Positions 1 to 6,489 are shown, counted from the first letter of the stretch. The stretch is 7,938 nt of DNA from Flavobacterium sp. (GCA_030150335.1 JASLGC010000293.1:1-7938), one strand, 5' to 3'. A program made the numbers and translations. The notes: generated by a model from the sequence alone, not told the origin.

Positions 1-1371
1 GGAGGAACTGTAATATACATTCCTGGAAAAGATGGGGAAAATGGGAAAGCAGGTGAGCCAGGTAAGATTATATATTACGGAAAAGATGCTGAAGGAAACC
101 CAGTACAAAATGAGATTGATATCGCAGATTTATTAAGAGGAAATGAAACTGAAACTTTCTTTAGAGTTGTAACTACTACAGAAAACAATGTAGAGGTAAA
201 GAACCTTGTTTATTTTAGTGAAAAAGCAATTTCTGAATGGAAAGCAATTCCTGCTAATAAGGGCAAGGATCCAAAAACAGAAATGGCGGATGCTGATGCA
301 GGAGCAGATTCAAAGATTGATATTTCATCAGTGGTTAGTAATAACTTTAATGAAATTATCAAGAATGACCAAACAAAAGAAATTATTGAGAAGATTATTC
401 AAGGTGCGCCAGGTAACGTTTCGATAGTTGAAGTTCCAGTTGAAGGTGGAAATGGAGAAACAAAGTGGGAGATTCACATTGGTAATGGAAAAACACCAAG
501 TGATTCAGAAAAAGGATATGAGACATTCGATTTAAATTTACTTGAAACAAAAACTTCTTTTTCTAAAACAAAAGGTCAAGGTGATGCAGTAGAGGCTACT
601 CAAGGAGATGTAACTACTCCTCCAACAGCAGAAGTAGTAAAAGAAAAAGGTAAAGTGATTTATACTTATTTCGGAGAAGATAAGGAAAAACCTTATTTCA
701 TTGATATTACTGCTGATATGTTAACTGTATTACAGAATAATAAAACGGTAAGAGAGCAAATTATTAATGTAATAAATAATCCTGGAGAAGGAGATGGGCC
801 ACATATTCCTGGTGGTGATGGAAATGTTGAAGTTCCTACTACTCCTGAAGATAAAGCTAAATCTTATGGTAACGTTTACTACGGTCCAAAAGATGGTAAA
901 GATGGTCCTGCAGTATTGTATTCTGTCGATAAAGATGGAAATAAGCATTATATAGACATTTCTGAGAACATTATCAATGAGATCACTAATAATGAAAATG
1001 TATCTAATTTAATTAAAAACCTTACTACAGTTAACATTGAAGCTGGGAAGCCAGGAGAAGTTGTTGAGACAGGAAATGTAATAGGAGGTAAAAAGGTTTA
1101 CAAAGGTTTAGTTTCTGTTGAGGTTAAGGATGATTTTGGTTATGATAGTACGTTTGATGGAAATATTACAATTGTAACAGAAGGTGTTGATTTCGGACGC
1201 TTATTAAATGTGACTGTACTTAACGAAGGAGGACAGGTAGTAATTGATACAGCCACTGATGTTACAACTATTGGTGAAAAGGCATTTAAATTTCACTTCG
1301 GTGTCGGAAATATGTATGCTCCAATAGAAAATGGTAAATACGAAGTTATTTACGAATTTATTGCTAAATAA
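1..1371 (+). CDS. Repeat-built secreted fibre/stalk-like protein, 5'-partial
   Basis: The reading frame is open from the first base, so the gene starts before the window; 456 residues and the stop are seen. An internal ATG at 283 is not a credible start because the same frame and the same repeat modules continue upstream of it. Four perfect Gly-X-Y triplets (residues 9-20) are followed by modules that recur: ETETFFR (49-55) and ETKTSFSK (182-189), each followed by a tyrosine/phenylalanine-rich strand (LVYFSE, YTYFGE), an 'ID' plus Asn-rich amphipathic helix, and a GNVSI or GNVYYG turn. The last ~100 residues form a different, beta-rich tail ending YEVIYEFIAK. The protein is rich in Gly, Asn, Lys and Asp, with no Cys seen. 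It matches the next gene module for module. I infer an extracellular or surface fibre. No enzyme motif is seen and the true function is unknown. A signal peptide would lie outside the window. Confidence 0.9.
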   Translation, partial: GGTVIYIPGKDGENGKAGEPGKIIYYGKDAEGNPVQNEIDIADLLRGNETETFFRVVTTTENNVEVKNLVYFSEKAISEWKAIPANKGKDPKTEMADADAGADSKIDISSVVSNNFNEIIKNDQTKEIIEKIIQGAPGNVSIVEVPVEGGNGETKWEIHIGNGKTPSDSEKGYETFDLNLLETKTSFSKTKGQGDAVEATQGDVTTPPTAEVVKEKGKVIYTYFGEDKEKPYFIDITADMLTVLQNNKTVREQIINVINNPGEGDGPHIPGGDGNVEVPTTPEDKAKSYGNVYYGPKDGKDGPAVLYSVDKDGNKHYIDISENIINEITNNENVSNLIKNLTTVNIEAGKPGEVVETGNVIGGKKVYKGLVSVEVKDDFGYDSTFDGNITIVTEGVDFGRLLNVTVLNEGGQVVIDTATDVTTIGEKAFKFHFGVGNMYAPIENGKYEVIYEFIAK

Positions 1372-1394
1372 GTAACTACAAAAATTAAAATGCT

Positions 1395-3014
1395 ATGAAA
1401 AGATATTTAATAATTTGTGCTGCCTTACTTGGAGTGTCCTTTATAGGACACGCTCAAGTAGGGATAGGTACAAAAAAACCTTCTGCATCAGCTATGCTTG
1501 AAATCGTAGCTAAAGATAAGGGGGTTTTAATTCCACGTGTAGCACTTACTAATCTGACTTCTTATAGTCCGATTACTGGTAGTTCTACAGATCCTAACGT
1601 AGTAGGATTGTTAGTGTATAATACTAATTCAAGTTTGAATGTGGAGAATCCAACATCATCACAAGGGTTTTATTATTGGACAGGTGAAGCATGGAATAGA
1701 ATTGCAAGTACTAATGAGATTTTAACTATAATTAATAATAATAATAGTCAATCTACAGGTAAGATAGAAGAACTAACATCAATAATAAATAACCTAATTA
1801 AGAATCAAGGAAGTACTACTTCTGTAATTTTATACGATTCTTCTACTAAAGAGTTTTATACTTTAGTAGAAAAGGATGGGAAAATCATCAAGGAAAAAAT
1901 TGATATAGGAGAAGCAATTCTAGCGCTTGAGACTAAAACGTTTGTAAGACCAGTTTATGAAAAACCAGGAGATGAAAAGTCAAAAGTAGTTAACTATATT
2001 TATTTTGGAGAGGAGGCAATTGCTGAATGGTTGAAAAAAGAAGGAAACAAGTTAGAAGATATTACTGATGATAGAGGGTTTGTTATTGATGTAATTGGAA
2101 CAGTTAGTAATAACTTCCAGACTATTTTTAATGAAAATAAAGAAGAGATTACTAATATTCTACACAATGTAGAAGGAAATGTTTCTATCATAAAAGAAGG
2201 GGATACTTGGATTATTAAGGTAGGTGATGGAGAAGGCAATAACGTTAACTTCGATTTTAATTTATTAGAAACTAAAACTTATTTGACAAGAAATGAGGTT
2301 TTAGAAGATGGTAAAAAACCTGAAGCTAAAAAGCCTATAACTTTAGATGAAGCGAAGTTGACGAAAGGTCAAATCTACTATGAATATTTTGGTGAAAAAA
2401 AGGATGATAAGGGAAATCCTATTCCATATTATATTGATATGACTTCTGATGTATATAATACAATTAAGAATAACGAAAATATAAAGAATGAGATTAATAA
2501 TATAATAACTAACTTCAACAAAGAAGGAGGGAATGTATATTATGGAGATCATGATGGACAAGTAGAAACTCCAGATGTTCTTTATACTATCCAACCCGAT
2601 AATAGTAAAAAAATACTTCATCTTGGACAAACACTAAAGGAGATTTTTACTAACGAGAGTACATTGTTAACTGAAATTAGAGAAGGTTTAGGATATAATA
2701 TTACAAGTGAGGTAAAACACACTGGAAATAAGCTTGAAGGAAATTCTATATTAATTTATTCAGGAGTAACCACTATAAAAGAATTGGATGCTGATACAAG
2801 TGGGGTTTCTTTACCAATACCTTATCAAGGTAAAAAAATTGAAGTTGTTGACATCGCTTTATACAACAGCAACAAACAACTTGAGAAAGTTGGTATTACC
2901 GATATAGATATAAAAGGCGATAAGATTGACTTCGCTTTAGGTAGCGGTGTTTTATATACTACACTGCCTGCAGGTAGCTATAAGGTTGTCGTTCAGTTTG
3001 TAGAAGCTAAGTAA
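1395..3014 (+). CDS. Secreted fibre/stalk-like protein with QVGIGT head, paralogue of the upstream gene
   Basis: A complete protein of 539 residues. Residues 1-20 form a signal peptide ending GHA, so the mature protein probably begins QVGIGT. Residues 22-103 are the head common in secreted Bacteroidota proteins: VGIGT..P..SAMLEI, KGVLIPR, GLLVYNT, then GFYYWTGEAWNRI. An Asn-rich helical linker (about 104-140) follows. The stalk (about 144-430) has two ETKT..R units (ETKTFVR at 179, ETKTYLTR at 292), each followed by a YFGE strand, an 'ID' helix rich in Asn and a GNV turn. The beta-rich tail (about 434-539) ends YKVVVQFVEAK. Many family members with this head end in an S74 chaperone domain, but none is seen here. 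The gene follows the upstream paralogue by 23 nt, so co-transcription is likely, and a strong terminator lies 38 nt downstream. There is no Shine-Dalgarno; the start sits in an A-rich leader. Function is inferred only as surface or secreted structural. Confidence 0.93.
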   Translation: MKRYLIICAALLGVSFIGHAQVGIGTKKPSASAMLEIVAKDKGVLIPRVALTNLTSYSPITGSSTDPNVVGLLVYNTNSSLNVENPTSSQGFYYWTGEAWNRIASTNEILTIINNNNSQSTGKIEELTSIINNLIKNQGSTTSVILYDSSTKEFYTLVEKDGKIIKEKIDIGEAILALETKTFVRPVYEKPGDEKSKVVNYIYFGEEAIAEWLKKEGNKLEDITDDRGFVIDVIGTVSNNFQTIFNENKEEITNILHNVEGNVSIIKEGDTWIIKVGDGEGNNVNFDFNLLETKTYLTRNEVLEDGKKPEAKKPITLDEAKLTKGQIYYEYFGEKKDDKGNPIPYYIDMTSDVYNTIKNNENIKNEINNIITNFNKEGGNVYYGDHDGQVETPDVLYTIQPDNSKKILHLGQTLKEIFTNESTLLTEIREGLGYNITSEVKHTGNKLEGNSILIYSGVTTIKELDADTSGVSLPIPYQGKKIEVVDIALYNSNKQLEKVGITDIDIKGDKIDFALGSGVLYTTLPAGSYKVVVQFVEAK

Positions 3015-3052
3015 TTTTCGAACCAGAACAATAAAACAATAATACAAAAGTG

Positions 3053-3084
3053 AAAGCCCTTCAAATTACTTGAAGGGCTTTTTT
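3053..3084. terminator. Bidirectional intrinsic terminator
   Basis: Arms AAAGCCCTTCAA (3053-3064) and TTGAAGGGCTTT (3070-3081) pair perfectly over 12 bp around an ATTAC loop, and the plus strand continues as a run of six T. It lies between two convergent genes, 38 nt after the fibre gene and 8 nt before the end of the minus-strand lipoprotein gene. On the minus strand the T-run is weaker (TTT, then CACTTTTG), so termination is probably stronger for plus transcripts. Confidence 0.9.
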
Positions 3085-3091
3085 ATTGATG

Positions 3092-3508
3092 TTATTTTGT
3101 GAAGTATCCTATTGTGTTACGCGTAGTTTTGTAAACGAACGTTACATTTCCATTTCCAGCATCTTTGGGAATAGTGAAGATTATTTTATCATCATGTACT
3201 GATTCAATATAGGCCTCTACGTCTTTATTTGATTCAGTAGGTGGTAAAGCGCGTGTTGTATTGCCTGTGCTTGAAATACTTTTTTGGGTTTCAGGGAGTC
3301 TTTGTACAAATAAGATTTTGTAATCTTTTTCGTCATATTTTTTGAATCCTTTTCCTGTAAGAACTGCTTCATCTCCTGGTTTTTTACCTGTAAAATCAAC
3401 ATTGCTAACTTCAGGACCAATGACAGAAGAAGTCGTCGTTGAATTGTCGTCATTAGAGCATCCTGTTACCGCAATTGCAGTAAGGAGGAAGAATACTATT
3501 TTTTTCAT
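3092..3508 (-). CDS. Small lipoprotein with a single IPT/TIG-like domain
   Basis: A 138-residue protein. Residues 1-16 are a short hydrophobic signal ending AVTG, followed by lipobox Cys17. The residues just after it, SNDDN, resemble the acidic lipoprotein export signal that sends Bacteroidota lipoproteins to the cell surface. A Ser/Thr linker leads to one beta-sandwich-like region (about 31-138) with the IPT/TIG pattern: P.VSNVDF, the G..G..A.LTGKGF strand-turn, a V.S..DDKI.FT.P segment and G.VTFVY. Domains of this type occur in surface glycan-binding proteins and often in tandem; here there is only one, so a partner or spacer role is possible. No ligand can be named. It lies 53 nt downstream of the sirtuin gene on the same strand, and co-transcription is possible. 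The start is the only ATG that gives a full signal peptide. Confidence 0.88.
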   Translation of the reverse strand: MKKIVFFLLTAIAVTGCSNDDNSTTTSSVIGPEVSNVDFTGKKPGDEAVLTGKGFKKYDEKDYKILFVQRLPETQKSISSTGNTTRALPPTESNKDVEAYIESVHDDKIIFTIPKDAGNGNVTFVYKTTRNTIGYFTK

Positions 3509-3561
3509 AATTTAAAGTTTAATGGTGGTGTAAGTTAATAAAAAAGATATATTACTAATTG

Positions 3562-4251
3562 TTATTTTTGAGTAATAAGTTCTTGTAAAATACTTTGTAA
3601 GCCTGTTGTGGCTTTGTCTGCAATAGTTTTAATGTCTTTATCATTATAAAGTGTAGCAGGATTAGGGTCTATATAGTAAATTACAGCATCCTCTTTAGCG
3701 TATTCAATGAGAGAAGCAGCTGGATATACTTGAAGAGATGTTCCAATAATGATGATAACATCTGCTTGTTCTACAATTGGTAACGCATTGTGTAACTCAG
3801 GTACCATTTCGCCAAACCATACGATGTGAGGACGTAAAGAATGACCTTCAGCGTTAGTAGAGTTGGCGTGTAAGTCTTCTTTCCAATCATAAATAAGCGA
3901 TTCATTAACTTCACTTCTTACTTTGAATAGTTCACCATGTAAGTGCACTACGTTTTTGTTGCCAGCTCTTTCATGTAGGTCATCTACATTTTGTGTGATA
4001 ACCGTTACATTATAATGTTCTTGTAAGGCTGTAATATCTCTGTGTGCTTGGTTTGGCTCACAACTTAGCAATTGCCTTCTTCTATCATTGTAAAATTGCA
4101 AGACAAGCTCTTTATTGCGCTCCCATCCCATAGGTGAAGCTACTTCCATTACATCATGGCCTTCCCAAAGACCATCTGCGTCTCTAAATGTCTTGATACC
4201 ACTTTCTGCACTTATCCCTGCGCCAGATAAGACTACTAAGCTTTTTTCCAT
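3562..4251 (-). CDS. cobB: Sirtuin-family NAD-dependent protein deacylase (CobB-like, class III)
   Basis: A 229-residue protein, close to the usual length of short bacterial CobB. It removes acyl groups from lysine side chains using NAD+, giving nicotinamide and O-acyl-ADP-ribose, in the cytoplasm. The NAD-binding motifs are all visible: GAGISAESGI (10-19), TFRD (21-24), TQNVD (86-90), HLHG with catalytic His105, HIVWFGE (142-148) and GTSLQVYPA (170-178). Tyr54 and Arg57 form the YxxR pair that in class III sirtuins (E. coli CobB, human SIRT5) binds succinyl or malonyl groups, so desuccinylase activity is likely. The zinc-module region (about 113-139) has no cysteine, unlike E. coli CobB. Met1 lies directly before the first Rossmann strand, which supports this start. 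It is divergent from the trmH-like gene, with only 41 bp between them. Confidence 0.95.
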   Translation of the reverse strand: MEKSLVVLSGAGISAESGIKTFRDADGLWEGHDVMEVASPMGWERNKELVLQFYNDRRRQLLSCEPNQAHRDITALQEHYNVTVITQNVDDLHERAGNKNVVHLHGELFKVRSEVNESLIYDWKEDLHANSTNAEGHSLRPHIVWFGEMVPELHNALPIVEQADVIIIIGTSLQVYPAASLIEYAKEDAVIYYIDPNPATLYNDKDIKTIADKATTGLQSILQELITQK

Positions 4252-4259
4252 ATTATTGT

Positions 4260-4267
4260 TACCTTTG
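4260..4267 (+). promoter_or_regulatory. Putative -7 promoter box for the trmH-like gene
   Basis: TACCTTTG matches the Bacteroidota housekeeping box TAnnTTTG exactly. It lies 25 bp before the ATG at 4293, which predicts a 5' leader of roughly 20 nt. I see no good TTG -33 element at the usual spacing; that area overlaps the start of the divergent sirtuin gene. A weaker minus-strand candidate (TATATTTA) lies in the same 41-bp gap. Confidence 0.55.
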
Positions 4268-4292
4268 CAATTGTGTTTAAAATAAATATAGA

Positions 4293-4985
4293 ATGAATAT
4301 TTCAGAAAAGCTATTTCAAGATGTTGAATATTTAGAATATTTAGAGGGGTTTTTAACTGAGAATAGAGTTGAACGCTTTAAAGAAGTTCTTCAGAATCGC
4401 ACAAAGCATATTACTATTGTTGCAGAAGATGTTTATCAGTTGCACAATACAAGTGCTGTAATGAGAAGTTGTGAAGTATTTGGGGTTCAAGATTTAGCGA
4501 TAATCGAGCAGAAATTTAGTAGAACAATTGATAAGGAAATTGCTTTAGGAGCGGAGAAGTGGGTTGATATTAAACGCTATAGTTCTCCTCAAACAAGTAT
4601 AGATGATATGCGTAGTAGAGGGTATCAAATTGTAGCAACTACACCTCATGTGGATGCAAATCACTTGGAGGACTTTGATATTAGCAAACCATCTGCTATC
4701 TTTTTCGGAACAGAGAAGACAGGGCTTTCACCGGAGATTATTGAACAAGCAGATGCTTATATTAAGATACCAATGGTTGGGTTTACAGAGAGTTTGAATA
4801 TCTCTGTGTCAGCAGCTATTATCATTCAGAATTTAACTACGCGTATTCGAAACTCAGCGATTGATTGGAAATTGACAGAGGCACAGTTGATTGAAAAGAG
4901 AATTGATTGGGCAAGAAAGACTATTAAGGATATTAATTTTGTAACAGAACGCTATTTAGAAAGTAAAAATACAGAGGAGTTATAA
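4293..4985 (+). CDS. trmH: SpoU/TrmH-family tRNA/rRNA 2'-O-methyltransferase
   Basis: A 230-residue protein, nearly the size of E. coli TrmH (229). Members of this SPOUT family transfer a methyl group from S-adenosylmethionine to a ribose 2'-OH; TrmH itself modifies G18 in the tRNA D-loop. All three family motifs are present: motif 1 at about 51-64 (HNTSAVMRSCEVFG, with Arg58 in the place of the catalytic Arg), motif 2 at 135-145 (AIFFGTEKTGL) and motif 3 at 159-175 (IPMVGFTESLNISVSAA), which together form the trefoil-knot cofactor pocket. The N-terminal helix and the basic C-terminal tail fit TrmH better than RlmB, which carries an extra N-terminal L30e-like domain. The tRNA G18 target is inferred by similarity; an rRNA target is the main alternative. 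It stands alone, with its own likely promoter and a long downstream gap. Confidence 0.9.
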   Translation: MNISEKLFQDVEYLEYLEGFLTENRVERFKEVLQNRTKHITIVAEDVYQLHNTSAVMRSCEVFGVQDLAIIEQKFSRTIDKEIALGAEKWVDIKRYSSPQTSIDDMRSRGYQIVATTPHVDANHLEDFDISKPSAIFFGTEKTGLSPEIIEQADAYIKIPMVGFTESLNISVSAAIIIQNLTTRIRNSAIDWKLTEAQLIEKRIDWARKTIKDINFVTERYLESKNTEEL

Positions 4986-5147
4986 GTGAATCAGTTTTTG
5001 CTTATAATGAGTTATGCAATAGATTATAGTTGATAATATAATGTGGGTATAATGATGATTTTAAAGGAGTAAGACGGAGGGGTTATATAGTGATTATTGC
5101 TTAAAAAGCCCAATGTTTAGGATGATGAGGAAGTAATAAAAAGGGGG

Positions 5148-5168
5148 ATAAGGTTGCCAAATATCACA
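5148..5168 (+). repeat. Imperfect 21-bp direct repeat, copy 1
   Basis: It begins ATAAGG and contains the core CCAAATAT. It matches copy 2 at 18 of 21 positions; the three differences are all transitions. The flanks do not match. The two copies start 59 bp apart. Confidence 0.65.
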
Positions 5169-5206
5169 ATGGAGATGCAGAGATTAAGAAGATAAGATAG
5201 AATATT

Positions 5207-5227
5207 ATAAGGCTACCAAATATTACA
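5207..5227 (+). repeat. Imperfect 21-bp direct repeat, copy 2
   Basis: Second copy of the ATAAGG...CCAAATAT repeat, 20 bp before the terminator hairpin region begins to approach (hairpin at 5254). It may be chance in AT-rich DNA, a small duplication or a paired protein-binding site; nothing in the sequence decides between these. Confidence 0.65.
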
Positions 5228-5253
5228 TATCACCTATTGAAAGTATATAAAAG

Positions 5254-5287
5254 AAAATAGGCTTACAATTACTGTAAGCCTATTTTT
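5254..5287. terminator. Bidirectional intrinsic terminator
   Basis: A perfect 14-bp stem, AAAATAGGCTTACA (5254-5267) with TGTAAGCCTATTTT (5273-5286), closed by an ATTAC loop. T-runs follow on both strands: ATTTTTG on plus and TTTTCTTTTATA on minus. It ends 4 nt from the stop of the minus-strand TerC-family gene and so closes the murQ operon; it also catches any read-through from the trmH-like gene. Confidence 0.93.
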
Positions 5288-5290
5288 GTA

Positions 5291-6082
5291 TTATTTAGAT
5301 GCTCTTTTACGCATTTTCATATTAATGAATTCTACGATAAGCGAGAATGCAATTGCAAAGTATAAATACCCTTTTGGTACAGCACCAATCTCTTGTCCTG
5401 CTAATACAGCATTAGAAATATGCATACTCTCTGTAGTAAGCATAAATCCAATAAGGATTAAGAACGACAATGCTAATATCTGTATAGATGGGTTTTGATT
5501 AACAAAGTTTCCAACAGGCACAGCAAATATCATCATAATAGCCACAGATACAATAACTGCCGCAATCATAATATATAAAGCACCTTGAAGTCCATTTGTC
5601 ATCCCTACTGCAGTTAGGATACTATCAATAGAGAAAATAATGTCAATCATTAAGATTTGTAAAATGATGTTTCCAAATGATTTAACTGCTATTTTCTTAG
5701 CACTTGGTTGTTCATCAATTGGTTCTTGGTGATGAACGTGAGCTACTTTCTCGTGGATTTCCTTAGTTGATTTGTAAATCAAGAAGATTCCACCTCCTAA
5801 AAGGATTAATGCCTGACCATTAAAGTCAGCTGAGAACCAGCTCCAGTGTACACTGAAAAGAGGCTTTTTCATTGCGATAAGCCAAGTTACCCCAAGTAAT
5901 AAACCAATACGCATAAACATAGCAAGGAAAAGACCTATTTTGGTCGCTTTCTTTCTTTGTTCTTCAGGTAATTTACCTGTAACGATAGAGATAAAGATAA
6001 CGTTGTCTATCCCTAAGATTATCTCTAAAAAGGTTAATGTAATAAACGCTACAAGGGCGTCTGCAGTAAATAGTACTTCCAT
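5291..6082 (-). CDS. TerC-family integral membrane protein, probable metal (Mn2+) exporter
   Basis: A 263-residue inner-membrane protein with about seven hydrophobic segments (roughly 9-34, 49-70, 89-104, 136-160, 168-188, 200-217, 238-255). The two diagnostic half-repeats of the TerC family are clear: LEIILGIDNVIFI (19-31, with Glu20, Asp26, Asn27) and IDIIFSIDSILTAVG (146-160, with Asp147, Asp153, Ser154). These acidic residues in the membrane are thought to carry the metal ion. A loop at about 105-130 holds a His cluster (HVHH, 115-118) and is highly charged. Characterised relatives (Alx/MntP-independent exporters such as MeeF and MeeY) export manganese; the exact substrate here is inferred. 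A role in tellurite resistance is not implied without other ter genes. It is the last gene of the murQ unit, 19 nt after the lipoprotein gene and directly before the terminator. Confidence 0.92.
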   Translation of the reverse strand: MEVLFTADALVAFITLTFLEIILGIDNVIFISIVTGKLPEEQRKKATKIGLFLAMFMRIGLLLGVTWLIAMKKPLFSVHWSWFSADFNGQALILLGGGIFLIYKSTKEIHEKVAHVHHQEPIDEQPSAKKIAVKSFGNIILQILMIDIIFSIDSILTAVGMTNGLQGALYIMIAAVIVSVAIMMIFAVPVGNFVNQNPSIQILALSFLILIGFMLTTESMHISNAVLAGQEIGAVPKGYLYFAIAFSLIVEFINMKMRKRASK

Positions 6083-6101
6083 ATAGATAGGTCGCTATAA
6101 T

Positions 6102-6485
6102 TTATAAGTCTGATGTTTTCTTAATTGTACCTCTTTCTCTTCTGGCATCAGTTGTATATCCGTATTCAAATACAGCAGTATCACCGTCTGTAGTTACGAT
6201 ACGCATACTCACAGCTTTTTTATCAGCCATTGTCTTTGGGTTTATCTTTTGTAGGATAAATTCACAATCGTTTACCCAGCGAATAGTAGCCGTATCTGTT
6301 TTACCTTCAAACGTTTCAATTTCCAAACTGTCGGTTCTAATAAAAGTAGAAACTTTCTTTTCACCGTTTATTTCTGCAACGAATTCGAATTTACCAGTTC
6401 TGAAATTAGCACAGTTTCTTTCTTGTTTATAGCAAGATGCAAAAATAAATAAAAAAGGTAAAAAGTAGATGATTTTTGTTTTCAT
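6102..6485 (-). CDS. Small flavobacterial lipoprotein of unknown function
   Basis: A 127-residue protein with a hydrophobic signal (1-17) ending FAS and lipobox Cys18. The following residues (YKQERN) are not acidic, so unlike the lipoprotein at 3092 it lacks an obvious surface-export signal and probably faces the periplasm. The rest is beta-rich with a repeated strand pattern (FEFVAEINGEKK, TATIRWVNDCEFILQ, DTAVFEYGYTT) and two further cysteines, Cys25 and one in NDCEF, which could form a disulphide. From memory, close relatives in flavobacterial genomes carry the name 'DNA topoisomerase IV'; nothing in this protein supports that, and I take it as an inherited annotation error. It sits 4 nt after the DUF6095-like gene and 19 nt before the TerC-family gene, so it is part of the same transcript. 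A role in envelope stress or lipoprotein folding would be a guess. Confidence 0.88.
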   Translation of the reverse strand: MKTKIIYFLPFLFIFASCYKQERNCANFRTGKFEFVAEINGEKKVSTFIRTDSLEIETFEGKTDTATIRWVNDCEFILQKINPKTMADKKAVSMRIVTTDGDTAVFEYGYTTDARRERGTIKKTSDL

Positions 6486-6489
6486 AAGT

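Larger units (their letters stand above)
4986..5253. other. Intergenic gap without a recognisable gene
   Basis: Between the trmH-like stop and the terminator I find no open frame of useful length with coding character and no tRNA-like or known RNA fold. The plus strand is rich in purines in places (a run of five G near 5143). The only structure I can point to is the pair of imperfect direct repeats at 5148 and 5207. It could be a 3' untranslated region of the trmH transcript, which would reach the terminator at 5254, or a decayed sequence. Confidence 0.6.

Noticed and set aside
283..285. ATG as the start of the first fibre gene
   Set aside because: The frame is open back to base 1 and contains matching repeat motifs, so this is an internal methionine.
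206..427. Plus-strand open frame of 73 codons
   Set aside because: It overlaps the first fibre gene in another frame; the fibre frame continues through it with clear repeat modules.
730..948. Minus-strand hydrophobic open frame antisense to the first fibre gene
   Set aside because: The Ile/Phe-rich composition is what AT-rich, Asn/Lys-rich coding DNA gives on its reverse strand. The same applies to 2000-2239 and 2343-2630.
1..3014. A phage tail-fibre locus or prophage
   Set aside because: No phage structural, lysis, integrase or packaging genes are present, and the second protein has a signal peptide for export.
3217..3453. Minus-strand open frame inside the IPT/TIG-like lipoprotein gene
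   Set aside because: It is out of frame with a gene that has a signal peptide, lipobox and domain pattern.
5286..5498. Plus-strand open frame opposite the TerC-family gene
   Set aside because: It starts in the terminator and lies antisense to a strongly conserved membrane protein.
5291..6082. Calling the TerC-family gene a tellurite resistance determinant
   Set aside because: No terA, terB, terD or terE genes are near; the stand-alone family members are better explained as metal exporters.
6102..6485. Naming this protein 'DNA topoisomerase IV'
   Set aside because: It is a 127-residue lipoprotein with no topoisomerase motif; such a name would be a carried-over error.
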